DNA of 64,000 nt from Actinocatenispora rupis (lineage in GTDB: Bacteria; Actinomycetota; Actinomycetes; Mycobacteriales; Micromonosporaceae): contig NZ_BOMB01000029.1 in NCBI RefSeq assembly GCF_016861975.1, forward strand, positions 1 to 64,000, in the 5' to 3' direction. A program made the translations under genes and the position numbers. Of the stretch, positions 47,848 through 55,959 are shown in pieces; position 1 is the first letter of the stretch, and the number at the start of each line of letters is the position of its first letter. The notes under the pieces are model-generated. The model was not told where the DNA came from and searched no databases. It saw nothing but the letters and a program-made list of their open reading frames with translations.

Positions 47848-47878
47848 CCGGGATCCGTTGTGTGGCAACGGATCCCGG
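47848..47878 (+). terminator. Terminator hairpin after the alpha-galactosidase gene
   Basis: Thirteen-base arms (47848-47860, 47866-47878; CCGGGATCCGTTG and its complement) around a 5-nt loop, 13 bp after the stop codon. No T-tract. Confidence 0.7.
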
Positions 47879-47903
47879 GGTGTGGCGGGGTGGGCTCAGG
47901 CAT

Positions 47904-47964
47904 ATTGTTCAATTGTGTCATTGTTCAACAATTGGACAGTTGAACAATGACACAGTTGAACAAT
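47904..47964. repeat. TTGTTCAA long inverted repeat
   Basis: Arms of 25 bases (47904-47928 and 47940-47964) pair with a single mismatch around an 11-nt loop. Each arm holds two TTGTTCAA/TTGAACAA half-sites. A further AATTGGACAA follows. It lies 26 bp after the previous terminator and ~300 bp before the aldo-keto reductase gene. The stretch 47,976-48,250 after it is low-complexity (repeated GAACCCGCCGA, GACCGCAC units) with no gene. Confidence 0.65.
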
Positions 47965-48270
47965 TGGACAATCGATTTCTGACCCCACCTGACCGCGAAC
48001 CCACTGAACCCGCCGACCGCACTCGACCTTGAACCCGCCGAACCCGCGGACCGCACCCGACCGTGAGCGCACGGCCACGCGCTCGACGTGACCGTGCAGG
48101 CCGGGATTCTGGCTCTGCTGAGCCGGCTCCGCGACGACACCGGCCTGTCCGACCGTGGAGCCCTCGCCCGCAAACCCTGCCGGCCCGACCCACGCACACT
48201 GCGCCCCTTGACCTTGAGCCCACTCCAGCATCCAGACTCCCCCGGGTAGCGAGGAATCCGAGGGGGACAC

Positions 48271-49257
48271 ATGAGATACCGGAGCATCGGCGCGGACCCG
48301 GCCACCCGGCGCCAGGTCAGCGTGTTGAGCCTGGGCACGATGCGGTTCGGTACGGACACCGACGAGGCGACGTCGTTCGCGATCCTCGACCGGTACGTGG
48401 CGGCGGGCGGCACGTTCGTCGACACGGCGAACTGTTACGCGTTCTGGGCGAACGGTACGCAGGGCGGCGAGAGCGAGGAGCTGGTCGGCCGGTGGCGCCG
48501 GAGTCGCGGGATCGGTGACGAGGTGGTGATCGCGACGAAGCTGGGCGCGCGTCCGCTGGCGCCCGGTACCGGTTTCGTGGACAACGCGGAGGGTCTGTCG
48601 GCGGCGGTGATCCGGGATTCGTCGGCGGCGAGCCGGAGGCGGCTGGGCGTGGACCGCCTGGACCTGCTGTACGCGCACATCGAGGATCCGGCGACGCCGC
48701 TGGAGGAGACCGTCGAGGGCTTCGCCGGTCTGGTCGCCGACGGTACGGTCGGGCTGCTCGGCGTCAGTAACCACTGGGCGTGGAAGGTCGAGCGGTCCCG
48801 GGCGATCGCGGCGTCCCGCAACCTCCCCGGGTACGAGGTGCTCCAGTACCACCACACGTACCTGCGGCGGCGTACCGACGTGCCGGGGCCGTTGTCGGTC
48901 GACGGTGAGCAGGGTGTCGCGTCCGGTGACCTGATGAGCTACGCCCGCGAGCATCCCGGACTGGCTCTCGTCGCGTACACGCCGCTGCTGTCCGGCGCGT
49001 ACGTGCGGGACGACAAGCCGCTCGACCCGGAACTCGACCATCCCGGTACGCCCCGGCGCAGGGCGGCGGTGCGCGAGGTCGCCGCCGAGACCGGTGCCAC
49101 CGCCAACCAGGTCGTACTCGCCTGGCTGCTCGGCGGGGACGTACCGGTGATCCCGTTGGTGGGGGCGTCGTCGGTGGCGCAGCTGGACGAGAGCCTCGCC
49201 GCCGTCGACCTGGACCTCACGGTCGACCAGCGCGCCCGCCTCGATGCCACGAACTGA
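48271..49257 (+). CDS. Aldo/keto reductase (328 aa)
   Basis: TIM-barrel NADPH oxidoreductase: LGTMRFGTDTDE, DTANCYAFW (Asp and Tyr of the tetrad), the Lys in IATKLGARP, and LLYAHIEDP where the usual His is in YAHIED. A C-terminal VPLVGASSVAQLDES cofactor loop is present. A GAGGGGG site precedes the ATG. Probably acts on a sugar or small aldehyde; neighbouring alpha-galactosidase suggests sugar metabolism. Confidence 0.87.
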   Translation: MRYRSIGADPATRRQVSVLSLGTMRFGTDTDEATSFAILDRYVAAGGTFVDTANCYAFWANGTQGGESEELVGRWRRSRGIGDEVVIATKLGARPLAPGTGFVDNAEGLSAAVIRDSSAASRRRLGVDRLDLLYAHIEDPATPLEETVEGFAGLVADGTVGLLGVSNHWAWKVERSRAIAASRNLPGYEVLQYHHTYLRRRTDVPGPLSVDGEQGVASGDLMSYAREHPGLALVAYTPLLSGAYVRDDKPLDPELDHPGTPRRRAAVREVAAETGATANQVVLAWLLGGDVPVIPLVGASSVAQLDESLAAVDLDLTVDQRARLDATN

Positions 49258-49318
49258 CCGCCCGCCCCGCGCGGCCCGACCGGCTGCGCGGGGCAGCCCG
49301 GTGCCGCATCCTGGAACC

Positions 49319-50161
49319 ATGACGACGGTCGCGGTACTCGGAACGGGCATCATGGGGCTGCCGATGGCGGCGAACCTGCTGGACGCGGGCTTCACCGTAC
49401 GGGCGTGGAACCGTACTGCGGCGCGGGCGGCGCCGCTCGCCGAGCGCGGTGCGTACGTGGCGGCCGATCCCGCCGACGCCGTCGCCGGCGCGGACGTCGT
49501 CCTCACGATGCTCACCGACGGCGCCGCCGTCCACGCCGTCATGACCGACCTGCCCGTCGCGCCCGGCACCCTCTGGGTACAGGCGAGCACGGTCGGCGCC
49601 CGGTACGCCGACGAGTTCGCCGCGCTCGCCGACCGCCTCGGCGTCACGTACGTGGACGCGCCGGTGATGGGTACCAAGCAGCCGGCCGAACGCGGGCAGC
49701 TCGTCGTGCTCGCCTCCGGTCCCGACGACGCCCGCGACCGGTGCGCGCCGCTGTTCGACGCCGTCGGCAGCCGTACCGTCTGGGTCGGTCCGGCCGGCAC
49801 CGGCAGCCGCCTCAAACTCGCCGTCAACGCCTGGGTCACCACCCTCACCGGCGCCACTGCCGAGGCGCTCGCGCTCGCCGCCGGCCTCGGACTCGACGGC
49901 GCCCAGTTCCTCGACACCATCGCCGGCGCCTCCGTCGACAGCCAGTACGCGCACATCAAGGGTGCCGCGATGCTCGCCGGTGAGTACCCGCCGAGCTTTC
50001 CGCTGGCGCACGCGGCGAAGGACGGCCGGCTCATCCGCGACGCCGCCACCGACGCCGGCGTCGACCTTCCCCTCTCCGCCGCCGTACTGGACCGCTTCGA
50101 AGCGGCGGAGGTCGCCGGCCACGGCGACGAGGACATGGCCGCCGTCTACCGCGTGTACTGA
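49319..50161 (+). CDS. NAD(P)-dependent 3-hydroxyisobutyrate-dehydrogenase-like protein (280 aa)
   Basis: A Rossmann start (VAVLGTGIMGLPMAANLLDAG) matches the GxGxMGxPMAxNL signature of beta-hydroxyacid dehydrogenases. APVMGTKQPAERGQL follows, then the catalytic Lys in SRLKLAVNAW and AAKDGRLI. Substrate not determined; the family includes imine reductases and succinic-semialdehyde reductases. Confidence 0.85.
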   Translation: MTTVAVLGTGIMGLPMAANLLDAGFTVRAWNRTAARAAPLAERGAYVAADPADAVAGADVVLTMLTDGAAVHAVMTDLPVAPGTLWVQASTVGARYADEFAALADRLGVTYVDAPVMGTKQPAERGQLVVLASGPDDARDRCAPLFDAVGSRTVWVGPAGTGSRLKLAVNAWVTTLTGATAEALALAAGLGLDGAQFLDTIAGASVDSQYAHIKGAAMLAGEYPPSFPLAHAAKDGRLIRDAATDAGVDLPLSAAVLDRFEAAEVAGHGDEDMAAVYRVY

Positions 50162-50209
50162 CGCCCACGCGCTTTCCGTTGCGGCGCCTGGGTTCCCGGG
50201 CATGGGTCC

Positions 50210-50241
50210 GCCCCGGGGACGTCGGATGCCGTCCCCGGGGC
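50210..50241. terminator. Bidirectional terminator hairpin
   Basis: Twelve-base perfect arms (GCCCCGGGGACG and complement) with an 8-nt loop between the convergent dehydrogenase-like and carotenoid-oxygenase genes. Confidence 0.65.
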
Positions 50242-50343
50242 GCGTACGCAGGGCATGCCGTTCGCGCGCTCGCGGCGGGCGCGTACCGGACGCACCCGCA
50301 CCCCCACCGGCCGACGCGGCCGAACGACCGGCCCCGCGCACGG

Positions 50344-51633
50344 TCAGTCGGCGAACCAGTTGCCGTGGAACCCCGACGGCACCCGGCGCGGCAGCGCCAC
50401 CGCGGCCACCTCCGTCAGGTCACGCGCGTCCACGCACAGCAACTCCGAACCGCCGAGGTCGCTCACGATCGACAGCAGCCAGCCGTCGTCCTCCGCCGTA
50501 CCCCCGGCCGCCGGTACGAACACCGCCTCGCCAGCGTCCCGCCCCAGCCGCAGCGCCTGCACCGCGCCGGAACCCGTGTCGTACTTGAGGATCGCGTCGT
50601 CGCCGACCGCGTACCGGAAGCGGCTGGAACGGCCGAGGCGGTCCTCGTTGACGGTCGGGAACTCGACGGCCCGGTCGTCCAGCGCCTGCTCGGCGAGCGC
50701 GCCGGTACGCGGATCGAGGACCCACCGGTACAGCGTGGCGCCGACCGCCGCGTCGCCCGGCGTGTCCGAACCGCCGATGCCGCGCCAGACCGCGTCGAAC
50801 CCACCCGGCGAGTACCGCACGGCATCCAGTACGACGCGGCCCTCGTCGTCCTCGCTCGCGTTGCCGACATGGAACACGTAGCACGGGTCCACGTCGAACC
50901 AGCGCACGTCACCACCCGCCAGCGGCATCACACCGATGCGCGCGCCGTACCCGTCGTCCCACTGGTACGGCATGCCGCGGCCCACCCGGGACACGTCGAA
51001 CACCACCGGCAGGTCCAGCCACACCGCATGGTGCTCCGTGATCGCGAAGTCGTGCATCATCGTCGGCCCCGGCACCGCGACCACACGGCTCTCCACCAAC
51101 TCCCCACCAGCCGACAACCGGTGGTACGTCAGGAAAGGCGGCATCGCGCCGTACCCGAAGAAGTGCAGCTCGCCGGTGACCGGATCCTGCTTCGGATGCG
51201 CCGTCATCGCCGTACGCAGCCTGCCGCCGAAGTCCACCGGGCCGACCGTCTCCAGCTCCGGCGTCACCTCGTACGGCAGCCCCGACTCCACCAGCGCCAG
51301 AATCCGGTCGTGGTGCCGGATCACGTGCGTGTTCGCCGTGACCGCCGCCCGATCCACCCCGTTCGGCCCCACGAACGGCGCGCCCGCCAACGCCGCCGTC
51401 CGCGTCCACCGGTTCCGGTACCACTCGGCGCGGCCGTTGCGCAGCCGCACACCATGCAGCATGCCGTGCCCAGCGAACCAGTGGCCAGGATCCTGACCGG
51501 GCAACGGATTCGGGCCGTTCCGGAAGTACCGGCCGGTCAGCTCGGGCGGCAGCGCACCCCGCGTCACCGCCAGATCCACCGCGTCGATCTCGTCGGGCAC
51601 CGGGGCCAACAGCCCCTGCAGGTACGCGGGCAT
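50344..51633 (-). CDS. Carotenoid cleavage oxygenase-family protein (429 aa)
   Basis: A seven-bladed propeller enzyme with four iron-binding His. Visible are GRYFRNGPNPLP and HWFAGHGMLHGVRL at the start, TAHPKQDP, PTMMHDFAITEHH in the middle and the final PSGFHGNWF, which fit the four His positions. It cleaves carotenoids or stilbene-like molecules. A TTGTTCAA palindrome cluster lies ~80 bp upstream and a TGACATGTCA palindrome at 51687-51696 is closer, so it is probably regulated. Confidence 0.88.
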   Translation of the reverse strand: MPAYLQGLLAPVPDEIDAVDLAVTRGALPPELTGRYFRNGPNPLPGQDPGHWFAGHGMLHGVRLRNGRAEWYRNRWTRTAALAGAPFVGPNGVDRAAVTANTHVIRHHDRILALVESGLPYEVTPELETVGPVDFGGRLRTAMTAHPKQDPVTGELHFFGYGAMPPFLTYHRLSAGGELVESRVVAVPGPTMMHDFAITEHHAVWLDLPVVFDVSRVGRGMPYQWDDGYGARIGVMPLAGGDVRWFDVDPCYVFHVGNASEDDEGRVVLDAVRYSPGGFDAVWRGIGGSDTPGDAAVGATLYRWVLDPRTGALAEQALDDRAVEFPTVNEDRLGRSSRFRYAVGDDAILKYDTGSGAVQALRLGRDAGEAVFVPAAGGTAEDDGWLLSIVSDLGGSELLCVDARDLTEVAAVALPRRVPSGFHGNWFAD

Positions 51634-51686
51634 CGCGACCTCCGATCATTCCAGTACTGACAGGTCGACGATAGAAGCTCCAGCGG

Positions 51687-51696
51687 TGACATGTCA
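51687..51696. promoter_or_regulatory. TGACATGTCA palindrome upstream of the carotenoid oxygenase gene
   Basis: A perfect 10-bp palindrome 54 bp before the start codon, flanked by CTGACAGG (51658) and GTCAACAG. TetR- or GntR-like operators look like this. No such regulator gene is adjacent. Confidence 0.35.
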
Positions 51697-51714
51697 ACAG
51701 TGGAATATCAGCGC

Positions 51715-51769
51715 GATTGTTCAATTGTTCAACAAGTCAACTGTTGAACAATGCGACAATTGAACAATC
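51715..51769. repeat. Nested TTGTTCAA inverted repeats
   Basis: Outer arms GATTGTTCAATTGT (51715-51728) and complement (51756-51769) are perfect. Inner arms TTGTTCAACA (51725-51734) and TGTTGAACAA (51742-51751) are also perfect. The same half-site occurs at 16.6 and 47.9 kb. The following 51,780-51,940 is again low-complexity (repeats of CGCCAAGCGCC, CTTGAACGCTGCG, CGACCGCCCGA) with no gene. Confidence 0.65.
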
Positions 51770-52019
51770 TGAGTTGATCTTGAACGCTGCGCGCGCCAAG
51801 CGCCAAGCACCAGCGCTTGAACGCTGCGCGTCAAGCGCCCGAGCGCCAAACGCCCGAAGGCCAAGCGCCCGGACGCCCGGCACCTGAGCACCGACCGCCC
51901 GACCGCCCGACCGCCCGACCAGTCACCCACCCCACGACAAGGGCCGGCCCCTCCATCCACAATGGACAGAAGAGCCGGCCCACGTACGCCAGGCCCACCC
52001 GGGCCCGCGCCTCAACCGT

Positions 52020-52922
52020 TCAGGACGCGCAGATCTTGGTGTGGTCCGAGTACGCGTAGGTTTCCTTGGCGGCGCCGTACCCGTCGTACCACTGGAGGAT
52101 GGCCTTGCCGCCGCCCTTGGTGACGAGCGCGAAGGTCTTGCCGGGGGCGACGGTGTGCACGCCGGTCCACGTGGTCTTGCCGTTGTAGCTGACGCCGAAG
52201 TGGAAGTCGCGGGAGCGGCCGCCGGCGGTGTTGGTGATGGTCCACAGGTTCTGGGAGGTACTGGTCGACAGACGGCAGACGTTGGCGCCGACGAGTACGG
52301 AGGGGTCGTTGACGGTCTTGACCAGCGTGGTGCCGGCGACGCCGGTGATGGTGGCGGACTTGGCGCCGGTGCCGGACACGCCGACCCACGCCCATACTGC
52401 GGCGCGCGAGCCGTGGCTGCCGGCGTCGACCTTGTCGCGGGTGAGCGTGGTGTCGACGTTGTACAGGACCTGGTCGCCGGCGGGGCCGACGTAGTAGCCG
52501 TCGGCGGAGAAGGACAGGTAGTGCCCGTCGGCGTTGGTGTCGATGTAGAGGTTGGTCGAGGTGGCGGCGGCGCCGGGCCCGTCGACCTGGATCCCCTTGA
52601 ACGTCCCGTCGGCGTTGAACAGGTCGCCCACCGTGCCGACCGGCACGATCACGCCGGCGTCGGCGTACTCGTTGGTGGCGGGCTTGGTGGTGACGGTGAC
52701 GCCGGTCGAGCCGACGGTCTCACCCGAGTCGGGCTGGCTGAGGGGCATGCCGCTGACCTGCCAGACCGCGCCGTTCTTGTAGTTCGACGCGAACTGGTAC
52801 GCGCCGGTCGGCTGATACGTGGTCACCTGCGGCGTGACGTCCGCGCTGGCGAGGGTGCTGCCGGCACCGATGACCAGTGCCGACACGGCCAGCGTCGCGC
52901 CGAGGAGCCTGCGTACGCGCAT
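52020..52922 (-). CDS. Secreted hypothetical protein (300 aa)
   Basis: A signal peptide (MRVRRLLGATLAVSALVIGAG, cleavage near ASA) is followed by a beta-rich sequence with many Thr, Gly and Asn residues (NLYIDTNADGHYLSFSADGYYV). Two cysteines (ANVCRL and the C-terminal KICAS) could form a disulfide. No catalytic motif recognised. The ATG at 52922 is favoured because it begins the signal peptide and has a GGAGAGG site. Confidence 0.7.
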   Translation of the reverse strand: MRVRRLLGATLAVSALVIGAGSTLASADVTPQVTTYQPTGAYQFASNYKNGAVWQVSGMPLSQPDSGETVGSTGVTVTTKPATNEYADAGVIVPVGTVGDLFNADGTFKGIQVDGPGAAATSTNLYIDTNADGHYLSFSADGYYVGPAGDQVLYNVDTTLTRDKVDAGSHGSRAAVWAWVGVSGTGAKSATITGVAGTTLVKTVNDPSVLVGANVCRLSTSTSQNLWTITNTAGGRSRDFHFGVSYNGKTTWTGVHTVAPGKTFALVTKGGGKAILQWYDGYGAAKETYAYSDHTKICAS

Positions 52923-53114
52923 GGGGAACCTCTCCGGTTGGGGAACGTGTGCATGCGGCGACGCAGCGGACGCTGGGCGGGGGTAGGGCACCACGCGAGG
53001 GGGCGGGCGCGGTCGCCGCCTGACGACCGTAGTCCAGGCGACGGCCCGCGGGTCATCCGCCGATCGGCCGATTCCGGCGACCGTCCACTGTGGAACTCCG
53101 GACGACCGGCGGGG

Positions 53115-53441
53115 TCAGCGCGCCGCGCGGACGAACATCAGTACGGTGCAGGCGAGGCAGAGGATCAGCGCGACCAGCGCCGGCCCGTGGTACTGCACGG
53201 AGAACAGCACGAGCGCGATCAGCCCGTACGCCGCGGCGCCGATGAGCGCGAAGATCCGACCCAGCGGTACGCCCCGGTCGGCGCGGCGCATCTCCCGCCA
53301 CGCCCGCCGTTCCGCCGCGGCCCGCGCGTCCCGCAGGTACTGCTCGGCGTCGATCTCGCCGGACAGGAACGCCTCGCTCGCCTTGGTACTCAGTGGTGTC
53401 GTGATGCCGGGCCGATCCGCGTGCAGGTCCTCGGACGTCAT
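53115..53441 (-). CDS. Small membrane protein with SHOCT-like helix (108 aa)
   Basis: An N-terminal soluble part with KASEAFLSGEIDAEQYLRDARA, reminiscent of short SHOCT/DUF1707-like helices, is followed by two membrane segments (FALIGAAAYGLIALVLF, LVALILCLACTVLMFV). A GTG two codons upstream is an alternative start. Function unknown. Confidence 0.65.
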   Translation of the reverse strand: MTSEDLHADRPGITTPLSTKASEAFLSGEIDAEQYLRDARAAAERRAWREMRRADRGVPLGRIFALIGAAAYGLIALVLFSVQYHGPALVALILCLACTVLMFVRAAR

Positions 53442-53508
53442 GGCCACCGCGCCCCCCGATCCCCACCGACTGGACGTCCACCCAGTATCGCAGTGGCGGT
53501 ACGGCGTG

Positions 53509-54291
53509 TCACGTCTCGTCCCGGGCGAGGCCGGCGGCGAGCGCGTTCGCGATGAGGATCAGGTAGCCGAGGTCCACCTCGGTGAGGCTGTCCGGCACGT
53601 CCGAGTCGACCATCAACAGTCCGTGGCTCTTTCCGTTGGCGCGCACCGGAACCGCGAGGAACGACCGGTGCTGCTGCCCCGGGTACAGGCAGTCGGAGCT
53701 GTCCCGGCGTACGTCGCCGATGAGTCGCGCGCGCTCGCCCTGCGCGAGCATCACCATCTCGCGCTCGGCCTCACCGGCCGTCGACGTGTACCGGTCGCGC
53801 GGCGAGTTGCCGAGCCAGCCGCTCTTGAGCGGGTTGGCCAGCTCGGTACCGTCCCGGCTCAGCGTGTAGAACACGCTCCGGGTACGGCAGCCGGTCTCCT
53901 TGCGCCCGCACTGCGACGCGGCCAGCTCGACGCTCTTGGTGACGAGCACCTCCAGGTGGCGCTTCCGTTCCACCTGCGCCTTCGTACCGACGACGCGGCC
54001 GAGTACCTCAAGGAGGGGTTGGCCGGCGCGGGACAGCGACTCGCCCAGCTCGGCCCTCGCCTGCACGGCGGTCACCCGCATCCGCTCGGCCTTCCGCGCC
54101 TCGCTGACGTTCAGGTATCCGGCGATCAGCGTCACCGCGACCGTCCCGAGGATCCAGTACACCCGGACGGGGCCGGCGGTCACCGACGCCGCGGCGGTCG
54201 TCACCACCGTCGCGACGGGCAGCACCACGATCAGCCCGTACCGGGCCCATCGTGGGAACCGTTCCCGACCCCCCTCGTCCGTCTCGGGCAC
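53509..54291 (-). CDS. Membrane-bound GAF-domain protein (260 aa)
   Basis: Two membrane segments near residues 17-60 (YGLIVVLPVATVVTTAAASV, YWILGTVAVTLIAGYL), a short coiled coil, then a GAF-like sensor domain (RSFLAVPVRANGKSHGLLMVDSDVPDSLTEVD). Cysteines in SQCGRKETGCRTRS may bind metal or form a disulfide. No kinase or output domain. Likely a sensor. Confidence 0.7.
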   Translation of the reverse strand: MPETDEGGRERFPRWARYGLIVVLPVATVVTTAAASVTAGPVRVYWILGTVAVTLIAGYLNVSEARKAERMRVTAVQARAELGESLSRAGQPLLEVLGRVVGTKAQVERKRHLEVLVTKSVELAASQCGRKETGCRTRSVFYTLSRDGTELANPLKSGWLGNSPRDRYTSTAGEAEREMVMLAQGERARLIGDVRRDSSDCLYPGQQHRSFLAVPVRANGKSHGLLMVDSDVPDSLTEVDLGYLILIANALAAGLARDET

Positions 54292-54375
54292 TGTCCACTC
54301 CTCAGAGGTTTGTCGGCTTTACCCCACGGTACCGACCAGCCTCCGGTTTCTGCCCCCTCGCGCCGGCGTCGCAGG

Positions 54376-54810
54376 TCAGGCGTGGGGGAAGCGCGTGACG
54401 TACCGGCGCTGCCAGGGCGTTTCGACGGCGCGCCGCACATACCCCGCCCGCACGTACGCGACGGCCTCGCGCGGCGGCACCCCGTCGAGTACGGCGAGGC
54501 ACGCCAGCGCGGTCCCGGTACGGCCGATCCCGCCGCCGCACGCCACCTCGACCCGTTCGGTGCCGGCCCGCCGCCACGCCTCGCGCAGCGCGTCGAGCGC
54601 GTCGTCCCGGTCGGCCGGCAGCCGGAAGTCCGGCCAGCGCAGCCACCGGCTCGGCCAGTCCACCGCCGGCGGCTCCGAGCCCAGCAGGTACAGCCCGAAC
54701 GTCGGTGTCGGCCCGGCGGGCAGCGGCTTCCGCAGCCCACGCCCGCGTACCAACCGGCCCGACGGCAGCCGCAACACGCCCGCCGTACCCGGTTCCCAGC
54801 GCCCATCCAT
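54376..54810 (-). CDS. Protein tyrosine/dual-specificity phosphatase-like protein (144 aa)
   Basis: The P-loop CGGGIGRTG (Cys91, Arg97) follows a VEVA strand, as in C-x5-R phosphatases. The general acid Asp is probably in WPDFRLP (~61). The protein is short, about the size of a minimal domain. I chose the ATG at 54810. Confidence 0.8.
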   Translation of the reverse strand: MDGRWEPGTAGVLRLPSGRLVRGRGLRKPLPAGPTPTFGLYLLGSEPPAVDWPSRWLRWPDFRLPADRDDALDALREAWRRAGTERVEVACGGGIGRTGTALACLAVLDGVPPREAVAYVRAGYVRRAVETPWQRRYVTRFPHA

Positions 54811-54839
54811 GCGCCCGAGCGTACGGCCGGGTGGTTTGG

Positions 54840-55685
54840 TCAGAGGTTGCGGAGGCGCTGCTCCGCGCGGGCGAGGGCGCGGCGCGCGGTCTCGTGGTCG
54901 CGCGCGCACCGGTCCCGCGCCCGCATCGCCTCGCGCAGCGCGTCGCGCAGGTCGGTCAGCGTGGCGTCGAGGTCGGCGAGCCGCTGCCGGGTCTCGCGTT
55001 CCTTGCCGGCCGCCTCGTCGCGCGCCCGCTCCGCCTCCGCCCTGCGATCCGGCTTCGCCTCCGCCTCGGCCTTCCGCCCGGCGCCCGCCCTGCGCCCCGC
55101 ACCCGCCGCCTTCTCCTTGCGTACGGGTTCGGCCCGGTCGCCCGCCGACCGCAGCCGCCGCTCCGCCCCCGGTACGTCCGGCGACGCGGCCGGCATCGCC
55201 GGACCGAGCCCCGAGTACCGCTCCGGACGGACCACGACCCCGTCCCGTACCCGGGCGGCGATCTCCGGCTCCACCAGCGCCGCCGACAGCGTCTCGCCCA
55301 CCTGCGCCAACACCGCGTCCGTCGCCCGCCGCCCGCTGTCCTCCGCGTACCGGCCGGTCAGGTCCACCAGCTCGGCCAGCGCCCGCTGCCGCTCCGTGGA
55401 CAGCTCGCGGACCTGCCCGGCGTCACCCGCCGCGTACGCCGCTCGGAACCGCTCCGCCAACTCCAACAGCGCCGCCACCCGCTCCGGCGCGTCCGCCGCC
55501 AGCCGGTTCACCAGCCACGCGGCCAGCAACGGCTTACGCGCCGCGGCGAGCGCGCCCGCCAGTTCCGTGTCACCCGACCGGCGCGCCGCACGCACCAGCC
55601 GGTCACGGGTCGCCACGAACTCCTCGATCGGCGCCCGGTACAACTCCCGTACCGCGTCAGGCGTCATCCGCCCATGCTCGCCCAT
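54840..55685 (-). CDS. Coiled-coil hypothetical protein (281 aa)
   Basis: The N-terminal half is helical (EEFVATRDRLVRAARRSG, AAWLVNRLAADAPERVAALL). A Lys/Arg/Ala/Glu-rich linker leads to a C-terminal coiled coil (LADLDATLTDLRDALREAMR). Similar proteins are common in actinomycetes with no known function. An ATG six codons downstream (55667) is the other possible start. Confidence 0.65.
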   Translation of the reverse strand: MGEHGRMTPDAVRELYRAPIEEFVATRDRLVRAARRSGDTELAGALAAARKPLLAAWLVNRLAADAPERVAALLELAERFRAAYAAGDAGQVRELSTERQRALAELVDLTGRYAEDSGRRATDAVLAQVGETLSAALVEPEIAARVRDGVVVRPERYSGLGPAMPAASPDVPGAERRLRSAGDRAEPVRKEKAAGAGRRAGAGRKAEAEAKPDRRAEAERARDEAAGKERETRQRLADLDATLTDLRDALREAMRARDRCARDHETARRALARAEQRLRNL

Positions 55686-55826
55686 CCCGACCCCGCCGGC
55701 ACCCCGAACGTCCACCACGGCCACGTACAGCCGGTGCCCGTGAAGCCGCGTGCCCGCCGGCCGGGGTACCCCCCGACGCACCCCCGTACCAACCCGCTAC
55801 ACTCATGAACCGGTTCTCGTGACCAT

Positions 55827-55899
55827 GCGCCCGTAGCTCAACGGATAGAGCATCTGACTACGGATCAGAAGGTTGGGGGTTCGAATCCCTCCGGGCGCA
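55827..55899 (+). tRNA. tRNA-Arg(ACG)
   Basis: A complete 73-nt cloverleaf: acceptor GCGCCCG/CGGGCGC, D-arm with TAGCTCAACGGATAGAGCA, anticodon arm CTGACTACGGATCAG with anticodon ACG, and T-arm GGGGGTTCGAATCCCTC. The 3' CCA is not encoded. The debris-rich region downstream suggests it has served as an insertion site. Confidence 0.95.
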
Positions 55900-55907
55900 C
55901 TTTCCCA

Positions 55908-55937
55908 CCCCAGGCAGACATCGCGTCTGACCTGGGG
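55908..55937 (+). terminator. Terminator hairpin after tRNA-Arg
   Basis: CCCCAGG (55908-55914) pairs with CCTGGGG (55931-55937), and an inner AGAC/GTCT pairing extends the stem. It starts nine bases after the tRNA. Confidence 0.65.
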
Positions 55938-55959
55938 CTTCGTCATTTCGGGGCCCCTT

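Noticed and set aside
45608-47950. 780-codon plus-strand frame over the alpha-galactosidase gene
   Set aside because: Arg/Pro-rich shadow of the GH36 gene, which has all catalytic motifs in another frame. The same holds for the 671-codon antisense frame.
53146-55743. 865-codon plus-strand reading frame
   Set aside because: It runs antisense to the GAF, phosphatase and coiled-coil genes. The composition is Arg/Ser/Pro-rich and no motif is present.
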